A DNA stretch of 35,053 nucleotides, taken from contig JAFAYA010000116.1 of NCBI GenBank assembly GCA_019240635.1, positions 1 to 35,053 on the forward strand. Direction: 5' to 3'. Positions 25,197-33,159 of the stretch are shown here, in pieces. Made by a program: the position numbers and the translations under genes. This DNA comes from Acidisphaera sp. (lineage in GTDB: Bacteria > Pseudomonadota > Alphaproteobacteria > Acetobacterales > Acetobacteraceae). The notes below the pieces were generated by a model. That model saw nothing but the letters and a program-made list of their open reading frames with translations. It was not told the origin of the DNA and did not search any database. The stretch's first letter is position 1; each line of letters begins with the position of its first letter.

Positions 25197-26282
25197 ATGG
25201 CGGTGAGGATCGCGGTGGTCGGCGCCGGCGCGGTCGGCGGCTATGTCGGCGGACACCTGGCGCGGCTGGGTTTCGACGTCACGCTGATCGACCCGTGGCC
25301 CGAGCACGTGGAAGCGATCCGCGCGCGCGGGCTGGAGCTGACCGGCGTGACGGCCGAAGAAGCCTGCACGGTGCGGGCGAACGTGCTGCACGTGACGGAG
25401 CTGCAGGACCCGCGGCGCGCGCCCTTCGATATCGGCATCGTCTCCGTCAAATCCTACGATACGGAATGGGCGACCATGCTGATCCGGCCCTATCTGGCGC
25501 CCGACGGCTACATTCTGTCGCTGCAGAACTGCATCAATGAGGAGCGGATCGCCGGCATCGTCGGCTGGGGGCGCACGGTCGGCTGCATCGCGGCGCGCAT
25601 CTCCGTCGATCTGCATGAGGCCGGGCGCATCCGCCGCACCGTGCCAAAGGGCGGTGCGGCGCATACCGTGTTCCGGGTCGGCGAGGTGCATGGGCGGATC
25701 ACGCCGCGGGTCCAGGCGCTCGCCGACATGATCGCGGCGATCGACAGCGTGAAGGTGACCACGAATCTCTGGGGCGAGCGCTGGTCGAAGCTGTGCGTCA
25801 ACGGCATGCGCAACGGCGTCGCCGCGGCAACCGGCCTCGCCGGCAACGACGCCGACCGCGACGATGCCATCCGCCGCTTCGCCATTCGCCTGGGTGGGGA
25901 GGCGGTGCGCGTCGGCCAGGCGCTCGGCTACGATCTCGAGCCGATCGGCACGCTCGATCCCGAACGGCTCGGCCGCGCCGCCGAGGGCGACCGGCGGGCG
26001 CTGGCCGAGGTCGACGCGGCGCTGCTCGCCGGCAGCAACGCCGGCGGGCGCAGCGACTTGCAGCGCCCGTCGATGGGGCAGGACATGCTGAAGGGACGGC
26101 GCACCGAGATCGAGTACATCAACGGCTTCATTGCCGAGAAGGGTGAGGCGATCGGCCGTCCGGCGCCGGCGCATGCGGCGCTGACGGCGCTGGTAAAACG
26201 GGTGGAGCGTGGCGAAACGCCGGCGCGGGCGGAAAATGTGCGGGCGCTTGGCGAACAATTTTGGGCGGAGGCGGGACGATGA
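25197..26282 (+). CDS. Ketopantoate reductase (PanE/ApbA) family protein
   Basis: The 361-residue protein has an N-terminal Rossmann domain (VVGAGAVGGYVGGHLARLG), SVKSYDT, QNCINEERI and the C-domain phrase LWGERWSKLCVNGMRN with the conserved lysine and asparagine. PanE reduces 2-dehydropantoate with NADPH, but this form is about 60 residues longer than usual, so another 2-oxo or 2-hydroxy acid is likely. The start at 25197 is supported by GGGAGG 5 bases before it; the ATG at 25170 is not. It overlaps the TauD-type gene by ATGA, suggesting one pathway. Confidence 0.82.
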   Translation: MAVRIAVVGAGAVGGYVGGHLARLGFDVTLIDPWPEHVEAIRARGLELTGVTAEEACTVRANVLHVTELQDPRRAPFDIGIVSVKSYDTEWATMLIRPYLAPDGYILSLQNCINEERIAGIVGWGRTVGCIAARISVDLHEAGRIRRTVPKGGAAHTVFRVGEVHGRITPRVQALADMIAAIDSVKVTTNLWGERWSKLCVNGMRNGVAAATGLAGNDADRDDAIRRFAIRLGGEAVRVGQALGYDLEPIGTLDPERLGRAAEGDRRALAEVDAALLAGSNAGGRSDLQRPSMGQDMLKGRRTEIEYINGFIAEKGEAIGRPAPAHAALTALVKRVERGETPARAENVRALGEQFWAEAGR

Positions 26283-27148
26283 GTGCAGTGGCCGAACGCA
26301 GCTTGGATATCCAGCGCAATCCCGGCGTCGGCGCGGAGGTGCGCGGCGTCGATCTGCGGCGCGTGGACGACGCACTGTTCGCGGCGATCCATCGGGCCTG
26401 GGTCGACCACGCGGTGCTGCTGTTTCGCGGCCAGACGCTGAGCGATGACGAGCTGATCGCGTTCAGCCGGCGGCTCGGCCCGCTCGATTTCGCGCCGGTG
26501 CAGGAGGCAGGGCGGCGCTTCGTCGAGGGGCATCCCGAGCTCTACGTCGTGTCGAACGTTATGGTGAACGGAGAGCCGATCGGCAGCCTCGGCGCCGGCG
26601 AGGCGGTGTGGCACACCGACATGTCGTATCTGGATGACCCGCCGAAGGCGAGCCTGCTCTATGCGTTGGAAGTGCCGCCGGAGGGAGGCGACACCTGGTT
26701 CTGCGACATGTACGCGGCGTACGAGACGTTGCCCGAAGATTTGCGCCGGCGCGTCGACGGGCTTCGGCTGAAGCACGACGGCACGTACAACAGCGGCGGC
26801 TATGTGCGCCAGGGCGTCGAGGCGACCGACGATCCTCGGCGCTCGCCGGGTGCCGTGCATTCGGTCGTCTGCACGCATCCGGAGAGCGGGCGCCGAGCGC
26901 TCTATCTGGGACGGCGGCGCAACGCCTGGCTGGTCGATCTCGACCTGGAGGAATCCGAGACGCTGCTGGATGCGCTGTGGGCACATATCGCGCGCCCGGA
27001 GCTGGCGTACCGGCACCGCTGGCGCGTCGGCGACCTCGTGCTGTGGGACAACCGCTGCACGATGCACCGCCGCGATCCGTTCGATGCGGCGAGCCGGCGC
27101 GTGATGCACCGCACGCAGGTGAAAGGGGAGAGCCGGCCGGCGCCGTAA
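26279..27148 (+). CDS. TauD/TfdA family 2-oxoglutarate-dependent dioxygenase
   Basis: The 289-residue protein oxidises its substrate using Fe(II), oxygen and 2-oxoglutarate. The iron HxD is in WHTDMSYLDDPPKAS; the distal His is in LWDNRCTMHRRDPF, followed by the arginine that binds 2-oxoglutarate (RRVMHRT). Other marks are GAEVRGVDL and LLFRGQTL at the N-terminus. GGAGG precedes the ATG, which overlaps the reductase stop. Taurine, another sulfonate, a phenoxyacetate or a hydroxy acid could be the substrate; neighbours do not decide it. Confidence 0.88.
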   Translation: MSAVAERSLDIQRNPGVGAEVRGVDLRRVDDALFAAIHRAWVDHAVLLFRGQTLSDDELIAFSRRLGPLDFAPVQEAGRRFVEGHPELYVVSNVMVNGEPIGSLGAGEAVWHTDMSYLDDPPKASLLYALEVPPEGGDTWFCDMYAAYETLPEDLRRRVDGLRLKHDGTYNSGGYVRQGVEATDDPRRSPGAVHSVVCTHPESGRRALYLGRRRNAWLVDLDLEESETLLDALWAHIARPELAYRHRWRVGDLVLWDNRCTMHRRDPFDAASRRVMHRTQVKGESRPAP

Positions 27149-27240
27149 GGCGCGGAGGTCGGGTTCCGGCGAGCAGGCCGCTGGGTGGCGCCGTACCGCC
27201 GGGCGAGGCTGGCGATCAGGATCATTGCGCGCCGCCGCGG

Positions 27241-28050
27241 TCAGCCGAACTCCGGACCGGCGGCCGCGAGCAGGCGGGCGGGAACGCCGGGCAGGCGGTC
27301 GCGGCCGAGGGCCATGCGCAAAAAACTGCGGCGGTGCGCGAAGCCCGCGGCTTCCAGACGGGGCGCGAGCGTGGCGCCCTGTTGCAGGATGTCGACGATC
27401 ACGGGGCCGGAGGCTGCGTCGATCGCGGCGTCGAGGAGGTCGCGTGCGCGATCCGCGTCGGGTGCGACGATTGGTCCGATCTGGGTCGCGAGACGGCCGG
27501 GGCGCAGCAGCGCGAAGCCGCCCGGCCGCGTGACGGCGGCGGCACCGGGACGGGACAGGAAGTTCCCGAGAAGAAAACCGCGGTCGGCGCCAAAAGCCTC
27601 GGCATCGAGACGTGCGGGCTCATCGTGCCGTGGAACGGGCGCGTTGCCCCGGCCGGTGCCGGTCCAGCGCTGCATCGTGCAGAGCGGAGCAAAGCCGAGA
27701 GCGGCATAGACCGCGGCACCGTCCTGCGTCGCATCGAGCAGGGCGGCGCGGCCGGCCGAGCGCAGGTTTTCGATGCAGTCGCCGGTCAGCCGGCGCGCCA
27801 GGCCGCGCAGGCGCCACGCCGCGGTGACGATGACCATCGAAATCCAGCCGAATTCTTCCCCGTACGGCAGCACGGCGGCGGTGGCGACCAGACGGTCCTG
27901 TGTGAGCAGGCCGAAGACCTTTCCGTATTTGATGAACACCGCCCAGTCCGCCGCGGTCTGATTCCAGCCGGCTTCGATCGACAGCTTTTCGGCGTCCGGG
28001 ATATTCGCGGGGGTCAGTTCGATGCGCTGCGGCACCTCAGTAGGTGCCAC
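27241..28050 (-). CDS. GNAT family N-acetyltransferase with C-terminal second domain
   Basis: The 269-residue protein has an N-terminal GNAT domain ([37 protein letters not shown] as the acetyl-CoA loop region; [10 protein letters not shown]) and a second half like the Acetyltransf_18 type found in YitH-like proteins ([19 protein letters not shown]). The start is a GTG at 28050 with GAGG 6 bases before it, overlapping the SDR gene by 14 bases; GTG at 28035 is an alternative. It closes the tct operon. Substrate not evident. Confidence 0.75.
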   Translation of the reverse strand: MAPTEVPQRIELTPANIPDAEKLSIEAGWNQTAADWAVFIKYGKVFGLLTQDRLVATAAVLPYGEEFGWISMVIVTAAWRLRGLARRLTGDCIENLRSAGRAALLDATQDGAAVYAALGFAPLCTMQRWTGTGRGNAPVPRHDEPARLDAEAFGADRGFLLGNFLSRPGAAAVTRPGGFALLRPGRLATQIGPIVAPDADRARDLLDAAIDAASGPVIVDILQQGATLAPRLEAAGFAHRRSFLRMALGRDRLPGVPARLLAAAGPEFG

Positions 28051-29074
28051 TGCGCACCTCGAATTTCGTCGGTTTGTCGAGGCTCGGGCGGTCGTGCGCC
28101 ACCCAATCGGCGACCCAGTCCAGCATCCGCGCCAGCGGCACCAGCGGGTAGCCGAACAGCCCGGCCGCCTGCGCCGTGTTGGTGAGCCAGGCCGTGGGCG
28201 CCTCCTGCCCGGTGACCACCGGCGTCTTGCCAAGCCGGCGGCCAAGCTCGGCGGCGAGCCAGCGCACCGACAGGGTTTCCGGGCCGCTGACATTGATGGG
28301 CGTGGTCGGCGTCGTGCAGCGGGCGAGGCAGCGCAGCGCCTGCGCGCAGGCGTCGCCCTGCCAGATCACGTTGACATGGCCCATGGTCACGTCGAGCGGC
28401 GCGTCATCCCGCACTTTGCGGGCGATGTCGTGCAGCACGCCGTAGCGCAGGTCGATCGCGTAGTTCAGCCGGAACAGTCTTCCTGGCGTGCCGTGCCGGC
28501 GCGAAAAGTACTGAAACATCCGCTCGCGGCCGACGCAGGTGAGCGCGTACTCGCCGGGCGGCTCGAGCGGCGTGTCTTCGCTGGCGCCGCCCTGCGTCAC
28601 CGGCACGAACGGATAGACGCAGCCGGTCGAGAAGGCGACGATGCGCGCGGCATGGAACGCCTCCGCGACCAGCGCCGGCAGGTGCACATTCATCGCCCAG
28701 GTCAGCGCCGGATCGCCCGAAGCGCCGAACTTGTGGCCGGCCATGTAGATCACGTTCCGCAGCCGCGGCAGCGCGTGCAAGGCCGCGCGGTCGAGCAGGT
28801 CGCAGGCGATCGTCTCGATGCCGTGCGCCTCCAGGTCCTCGCGCAGGCCGCGTTCGGTGAAGCGGGCGACGCCGACGATGCGCCGCTCCGGCGCGGCGTT
28901 GCGTGCAAGGCGGGCCAGTGTCGGCCCCATCTTGCCGCCGACGCCGAGGATCAGCAGGTCGCCGTCCGCGGTCTTCAGTTCGTCGATCAGCGCCCGGGTC
29001 GGTGCCGCGAGCAGCGCGTCCAGCAGCGCGGGGCTGTCGATGCGGTCGGGCAGGGCGGCGGGATCGAGCAGCAT
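28037..29074 (-). CDS. NAD-dependent epimerase/dehydratase (extended SDR)
   Basis: The 345-residue protein has an extended-SDR Rossmann loop at G44-G50 (GVGGKMG), about 35 residues later than usual because of an N-terminal extension. STGCVYPFV (149-157) fits the SDR serine strand, and the catalytic tyrosine is Y176 in EYALTC. The lysine expected four residues on is C180, so the YxxxK motif is broken. The C-domain has [13 protein letters not shown]. It lies 12 bases after tctA and overlaps the GNAT gene, so it belongs to the tct operon and may act on the imported acid or a sugar derived from it. Confidence 0.82.
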   Translation of the reverse strand: MLLDPAALPDRIDSPALLDALLAAPTRALIDELKTADGDLLILGVGGKMGPTLARLARNAAPERRIVGVARFTERGLREDLEAHGIETIACDLLDRAALHALPRLRNVIYMAGHKFGASGDPALTWAMNVHLPALVAEAFHAARIVAFSTGCVYPFVPVTQGGASEDTPLEPPGEYALTCVGRERMFQYFSRRHGTPGRLFRLNYAIDLRYGVLHDIARKVRDDAPLDVTMGHVNVIWQGDACAQALRCLARCTTPTTPINVSGPETLSVRWLAAELGRRLGKTPVVTGQEAPTAWLTNTAQAAGLFGYPLVPLARMLDWVADWVAHDRPSLDKPTKFEVRSGTY

Positions 29075-29086
29075 TTTCTTGCACCC

Positions 29087-30613
29087 TCAGCCGAGCGAGG
29101 CGGCGCGGCGGCGGGCACCCGGCCGGACCAGGCGGCGCAGCCGGATGGAGACGGCAGGGACCGAAAAGATCACCGAGCCGAAGCTCAGGCAGGCCAGCAC
29201 GATGCAGATCGGCCGGGTGAAGAACGGCAGGATGCTGCCGTTGGCGATGGTCAGGCCGCGCAACAGATTCTTGTCGAGGAGTTCGCCGAGCACCATGCCG
29301 AGGATCATCGGCGCCATCGGAAACTTCATCCGCCGCAGCACCATGCCAAGCACGCCGAACACCAGCATGACCCAGATGTTGAACACGCGCGCGGTGGTGG
29401 CGTAGGCGCCGATCGTGCAGAGCAGCACGATCACCGGCATCAGCCGCTCGCGCGGCACGCGCAGGATCAGCAGCAGCGGACGCACCAGGAAGAAGCCGTA
29501 GAACAGTTTTGCCATATCCGCGATCATCAGCATGGCGACGACGCGATAGAGGTATTCCGGCGTGGTGACCAGCAGCATCGGGCCGGGATTGAGGCCGTGG
29601 ATGAACATCGCCGCCATCAGCACCGCGGCGGGTGCGGAGCCGGGGACGGCGAGGGTGAGCACGGGGATCATGGCGCCGGGCACGCAGGCGCTCTCTCCGG
29701 TTTCGGCGGCGATCAGCCCCTCGATGCTGCCCTGGCCGAATTTTTCCCGCTCGCGGCTGGCGCGGCGGGCGGCGGCGTAGGCGGCGAAGGCGGCGGTCTC
29801 TTCGCCGAGGCCGGGGAGGGTGCCGGTGAACGTGCCGATCAGGCCGGAGCGCAGGATGGTGCGCCAGTAGCGCGCGACATCCGCCGGGCGCGGCAGCACC
29901 GAGCCGACCTTCGTCACGACCCCGTGCACCGGCGGGCGCCCCATCGCGGTCAGCACCTCCGCCAGGCCGAACGCGCCGACCAGCGCGGGCAGCAGGCCGA
30001 TGCCGCCGGCGAGGTCGGGGTTGCCGAACGCGAAGCGCGGATAGGCATGCTGGGAGTCCTGGCCGATCGTCGAGATGAACAGGCCGAGGAAGCCGACCAT
30101 GTAGCCCTTCAACGGATCGCCGCCGGCGAGCGTGCCGGAGATCACGATGCCGAACACCGCGACCCAGAACAGCTCGTAGGAGCCGAAAGAGAGCGCAAAA
30201 TTCGCCAGGAACGGCGCGAGCGAGGCCATCACCAGCGTGCCGGTCAGTGTGCCGAGCCAGCTGCCGGTCGTGGAAATGCCCATCGCGCGGCCGGCCAGGC
30301 CCTGGCGCGCCAGCGGAAATCCGTCGAGCGTGCTCGCGGCACTCGCGGGGGTGCCGGGGATGTTCAGCAGGATGGCGCTGCGGCTGCCGCCGTAGATGGC
30401 GCCGACATAGACGCAGATCAGCACCTGGATCGCCTGGTTGGGTTCCATGCTGAACGTCAGGCTGGTCATCAGCGCGACGCCGAGGGTCGCGGTGAGGCCG
30501 GGCAGCGAGCCGACGACGATGCCGGCAAACGTGGCCCAGAGCACGTTGAACAGCGTGGTCAGGTTGGCCTGGTCCGCAAGCTGTCCGCCGAGCATGGAGA
30601 GATTGTCGAGCAT
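29087..30613 (-). CDS. tctA: Tripartite tricarboxylate transporter large membrane subunit (TctA)
   Basis: The 508-residue integral membrane protein is the main channel of a TTT-family transporter. The family marks are VVGSLPGLTATLGVALM near the N-terminus, GAIYGGSRSAILLNIPGTP and TGTLPGLGEETAAFAAYA in the middle, with about ten or more hydrophobic segments. The ATG at 30613 (MLDNLSMLGG) is the usual start; the frame continues upstream to 30670. It follows tctB by 87 bases. The substrate (a di- or tricarboxylate) is set by the TctC protein. Confidence 0.93.
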   Translation of the reverse strand: MLDNLSMLGGQLADQANLTTLFNVLWATFAGIVVGSLPGLTATLGVALMTSLTFSMEPNQAIQVLICVYVGAIYGGSRSAILLNIPGTPASAASTLDGFPLARQGLAGRAMGISTTGSWLGTLTGTLVMASLAPFLANFALSFGSYELFWVAVFGIVISGTLAGGDPLKGYMVGFLGLFISTIGQDSQHAYPRFAFGNPDLAGGIGLLPALVGAFGLAEVLTAMGRPPVHGVVTKVGSVLPRPADVARYWRTILRSGLIGTFTGTLPGLGEETAAFAAYAAARRASREREKFGQGSIEGLIAAETGESACVPGAMIPVLTLAVPGSAPAAVLMAAMFIHGLNPGPMLLVTTPEYLYRVVAMLMIADMAKLFYGFFLVRPLLLILRVPRERLMPVIVLLCTIGAYATTARVFNIWVMLVFGVLGMVLRRMKFPMAPMILGMVLGELLDKNLLRGLTIANGSILPFFTRPICIVLACLSFGSVIFSVPAVSIRLRRLVRPGARRRAASLG

Positions 30614-30700
30614 CGGCTCAGCTGTCCGACCGCGGTGCACGGCACTGGCGAGCGTGTTCCCGGCCGTCACGCACGCGCGGAGCGCCGTCCGGCAGCACCA

Positions 30701-31219
30701 TCAGGGCATGCGGATCAGAAAGACGTGCTCGAACAGAAGCGTGATGCCCCATCCGGTGCCGAGGCCGATCGCCGCCGCGATGCCGGCGTCACGCGCGAGC
30801 ACGCCGCTCGCCATGCCCGGCCGCCATTCGAACGCCAGGATGAAGACGAACACGAAAATCGCCGCGGCCAGCCAGAACGGCAGGCGGCCGACCATGAAGC
30901 CGGAGAACACGATCGCCAGCACGCAGGCCAGCGCAATCCGCAGCAGGCTGCGTCGGGCCGACCCGCCTGAACCCGGCATCGGACGGAACGCGCCGCGCAG
31001 CACCGAGCGCACCGCCAGCACCAGTGCCAGCAGCGAAATGACCGTGCCGTGGAACCCCGGCACGATTCCGGGGGCGACATAGGCGGGGGTGCCCTGGTCG
31101 GTGAAGGTCGGCATCTGCGCGGAGACCACGATCACGGCAACGCCGAACGCCAGAAAGCCCGCAGCGGTGAAAAGATCGGCGCGCGGACTGGGTGGCGGGC
31201 TGTCGTGCGCGACGGTCAT
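30701..31219 (-). CDS. tctB: Tripartite tricarboxylate transporter small membrane subunit (TctB)
   Basis: The 172-residue membrane protein has four hydrophobic segments (about 17-36, 60-78, 92-109 and 114-132) with the TctB-type ending GWGITLLFEHVFLIRMP. It pairs with TctA. Its ATG follows the tctC stop without a gap, so it is translated from the tctC transcript. Confidence 0.88.
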   Translation of the reverse strand: MTVAHDSPPPSPRADLFTAAGFLAFGVAVIVVSAQMPTFTDQGTPAYVAPGIVPGFHGTVISLLALVLAVRSVLRGAFRPMPGSGGSARRSLLRIALACVLAIVFSGFMVGRLPFWLAAAIFVFVFILAFEWRPGMASGVLARDAGIAAAIGLGTGWGITLLFEHVFLIRMP

Positions 31220-32227
31220 CTACGCCCGGCTGATGCCGACGGTATCGGGTGAGACTTTGGCCTTGCCGCCGTCGTAGTAGAGCCAGGCCGCCTGGCGCAC
31301 CAGCTTCATCGCTTCGTCATGCGCCGGCTGGCCGGCCAGCGGCGTGAACAGCGCGGCGCGGCGCTCGGCGTAGTCGCGCAGCGCTTTCGAGGATGCGATC
31401 CTGTCCTGCCACGCCTGCTGCATGGTCGCGTGCACCTCGGCCGGCGCATCCTTGGGCAGCCAGATGCCGAAATAGTTTAGCGGCGCCGCCATGCCCGGGA
31501 CCCACTGCGTGATCGGCGGAATGGCTCCGTAGCCGGCGAGCGGCACCGGCTTGTCGGCCAGCGCCGCGAGCGGGACGAGGCGCTTGGCCTTGATCATGTC
31601 GCCGGCTTCGACCAGCAGGCAGCTCACGATCGGCGTCTCGCCGGCGACCGCGGCGATGACCGCGGGATTGCCGCCGTCGTACGGCACGTGGCGGTAGGCG
31701 CCTTTGGTTGCGGCGCGCAGCATCTCCATCATCAACTGGCCGGCCGAAGAGATGCCGGCGGTGGCGACCGGCACTTCGGTGCCGCCCGGCTTGGTCATCG
31801 CCGCAAAGAAAGCCGCAAAATCCTTGTACGGGGAGGACGGGTTGGCGCAGATCACCGAGACGTTGGCGATCGCCAAATAGAGGTTCCAGTCGTCGAGCGA
31901 GGTGTCGAGCAGCCCGAGCACTTTATAGCAGCCGAGATCGGCGGCGGCGCCGGAGGCCCAGGTGTATCCGTCATGCGGCCCGGCCAGCACGTTGCGCGTG
32001 CCGATCGAGCCGGACGCGCCGGGCTGGTTGACCACGACGCAACTCTGCCCGAGTGCCGCCTGCAACTCGCTGGCGACCACGCGCACGCACTGGTCGGTCG
32101 AGCCGCCGGCGGCCCAGGGCACGATGATCGTGACGGGATGGTCCGGCTTCCAGGCGCCCTGCGCGAAGCTGCGGCCGGAGCCGGCCATGGCGGCCGTCGC
32201 GCCCAGAAGAAGATCGCGGCGGCGCAT
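31220..32227 (-). CDS. tctC: Tripartite tricarboxylate transporter substrate-binding protein (TctC)
   Basis: The 335-residue periplasmic binding protein starts with MRRRDLLLG, a twin-arginine-like signal, and a cleavage site near AQG (about residue 22). The Bug/TctC family marks are VTIIVPWAAGGSTDQCVRVV, VVNQPGASGSIGTRNV and the C-terminal DYAERRAALFTPLAG. Many Acetobacteraceae and Burkholderiales carry dozens of such proteins with different acids. GGAGG precedes the ATG at 32227. It is first in the tct operon, downstream of a near-consensus promoter at 32256-32283. Confidence 0.93.
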   Translation of the reverse strand: MRRRDLLLGATAAMAGSGRSFAQGAWKPDHPVTIIVPWAAGGSTDQCVRVVASELQAALGQSCVVVNQPGASGSIGTRNVLAGPHDGYTWASGAAADLGCYKVLGLLDTSLDDWNLYLAIANVSVICANPSSPYKDFAAFFAAMTKPGGTEVPVATAGISSAGQLMMEMLRAATKGAYRHVPYDGGNPAVIAAVAGETPIVSCLLVEAGDMIKAKRLVPLAALADKPVPLAGYGAIPPITQWVPGMAAPLNYFGIWLPKDAPAEVHATMQQAWQDRIASSKALRDYAERRAALFTPLAGQPAHDEAMKLVRQAAWLYYDGGKAKVSPDTVGISRA

Positions 32228-32255
32228 GCCGTTGCCTCCGTTTTCCGAACCTCGG

Positions 32256-32283
32256 GTTATAGACCGCGCGTTTGACTCGTCAA
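32256..32283 (-). promoter_or_regulatory. Near-consensus sigma-70 promoter of the tctCBA operon
   Basis: TTGACG (32278-32283) and TATAAC (32256-32261) are 16 bases apart on the minus strand, the best promoter match in the window (5 of 6 each). The tctC ATG lies 29 bases after the -10. Confidence 0.6.
32272..32283. promoter_or_regulatory. Operator-like palindrome shared by the divergent promoters
   Basis: TTGACTCGTCAA is symmetric except for the two central bases (TTGAC-N2-GTCAA). It coincides with the -35 of the tctC promoter and with a TTGACT -35 facing the isomerase gene, whose -10 candidate TAACAC is at 32295-32300. A regulator here would control both directions at once. No regulator gene is adjacent in the window. 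Confidence 0.45.
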
Positions 32284-32325
32284 TCACCGGCCCCTAACAC
32301 GAAAAGGGCTGACGGAGGTCGCGGC

Positions 32326-33159
32326 ATGCGGCTGCGCATCGCGCTCTGCAACGAGGTCCTGCAGCGCATGGAGTTTTCCGCGCAATGCAGCTTTGCCGCG
32401 GCACTCGGCTACGACGGGCTGGAGGTGGCGCCCTTCACGCTCGGCGATGCGCCGGATGAATTGTCCGACCGGCAGATCGCCGCGGTGCGGCGTGCGGCGG
32501 AGGCGGCCGGCATCGTCGTGGCCGGGTTGCACTGGCTGCTGATCAGGCCCGAGGGATTGTCGCTGACCAGCGCCGAACCGGCGGTTCGCGCGCGCACCGT
32601 CGCGGTGATGCGGCGCATGGTGGCGCTCTGCGCCGCGCTCGGCGGCGCCTACCTGGTGCACGGCAGCCCGGCGCAGCGCCGCCTGCCGCAGGCCGGGCAG
32701 GCGGACGCCCGCGGCTGGGCGGCCGACGGGTTCGCGGAGGCCGGCGAGGCGGCTTCCCGCGCCGGCGTCGTCTATTGCGTGGAGCCGCTGGCGCGCGGCG
32801 AGACCAACTTCATCAACACCGTCGCCGAGGCGGCGGCGCTGGTCCGCAGCATCGGCAACCCGTCGTTGCGCACCATGCTCGACACCTCCGCCGCCGCGCA
32901 GAACGAGGCCGCGAGCGCGCAGGCGCTGCTGGCGGAATGGCTGCCGACCGGCCTGATCGCGCATGTGCAGGTGAACGATCGCAACCGCCGCGGCCCCGGG
33001 GAGGGCGCAGACCGGTTCGCGCCGGTGCTGCGAACATTGCGCGAGCACGGCTATGCCGGCTGGGTCGGGGTCGAGCCGTTCGAGTATCGGCCGGACGGCC
33101 CGGCCTGCGCGGCGCGCGCCATCGGCTATCTGCGCGGCATCGAGGAGACGCTGGGGTGA
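32326..33159 (+). CDS. Sugar phosphate isomerase/epimerase (AP-endonuclease-2 TIM barrel)
   Basis: The 277-residue TIM barrel has MRLRIALCNEVL at the N-terminus, LGYDGLEVAPFTL, CVEPLARGETNFINT, MLDTSAAA, VQVNDRNRRGPGEG and VGVEPFEYRPDG, the metal-binding glutamates and histidine-type residues of the xylose-isomerase-like family. The usual reaction is sugar or inosose isomerisation or epimerisation. GGAGG (32314-32318) supports the ATG at 32326. It overlaps the enolase-family gene by 4 bases, and both diverge from tctC. Confidence 0.85.
   Translation: MRLRIALCNEVLQRMEFSAQCSFAAALGYDGLEVAPFTLGDAPDELSDRQIAAVRRAAEAAGIVVAGLHWLLIRPEGLSLTSAEPAVRARTVAVMRRMVALCAALGGAYLVHGSPAQRRLPQAGQADARGWAADGFAEAGEAASRAGVVYCVEPLARGETNFINTVAEAAALVRSIGNPSLRTMLDTSAAAQNEAASAQALLAEWLPTGLIAHVQVNDRNRRGPGEGADRFAPVLRTLREHGYAGWVGVEPFEYRPDGPACAARAIGYLRGIEETLG

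Noticed and set aside
28022-30970. 982-codon open frame on the plus strand
   Set aside because: It is antisense to tctA and the SDR gene and has the composition of a shadow frame (His, Gln, Arg and Ala). The genes on the other strand have strong motifs.
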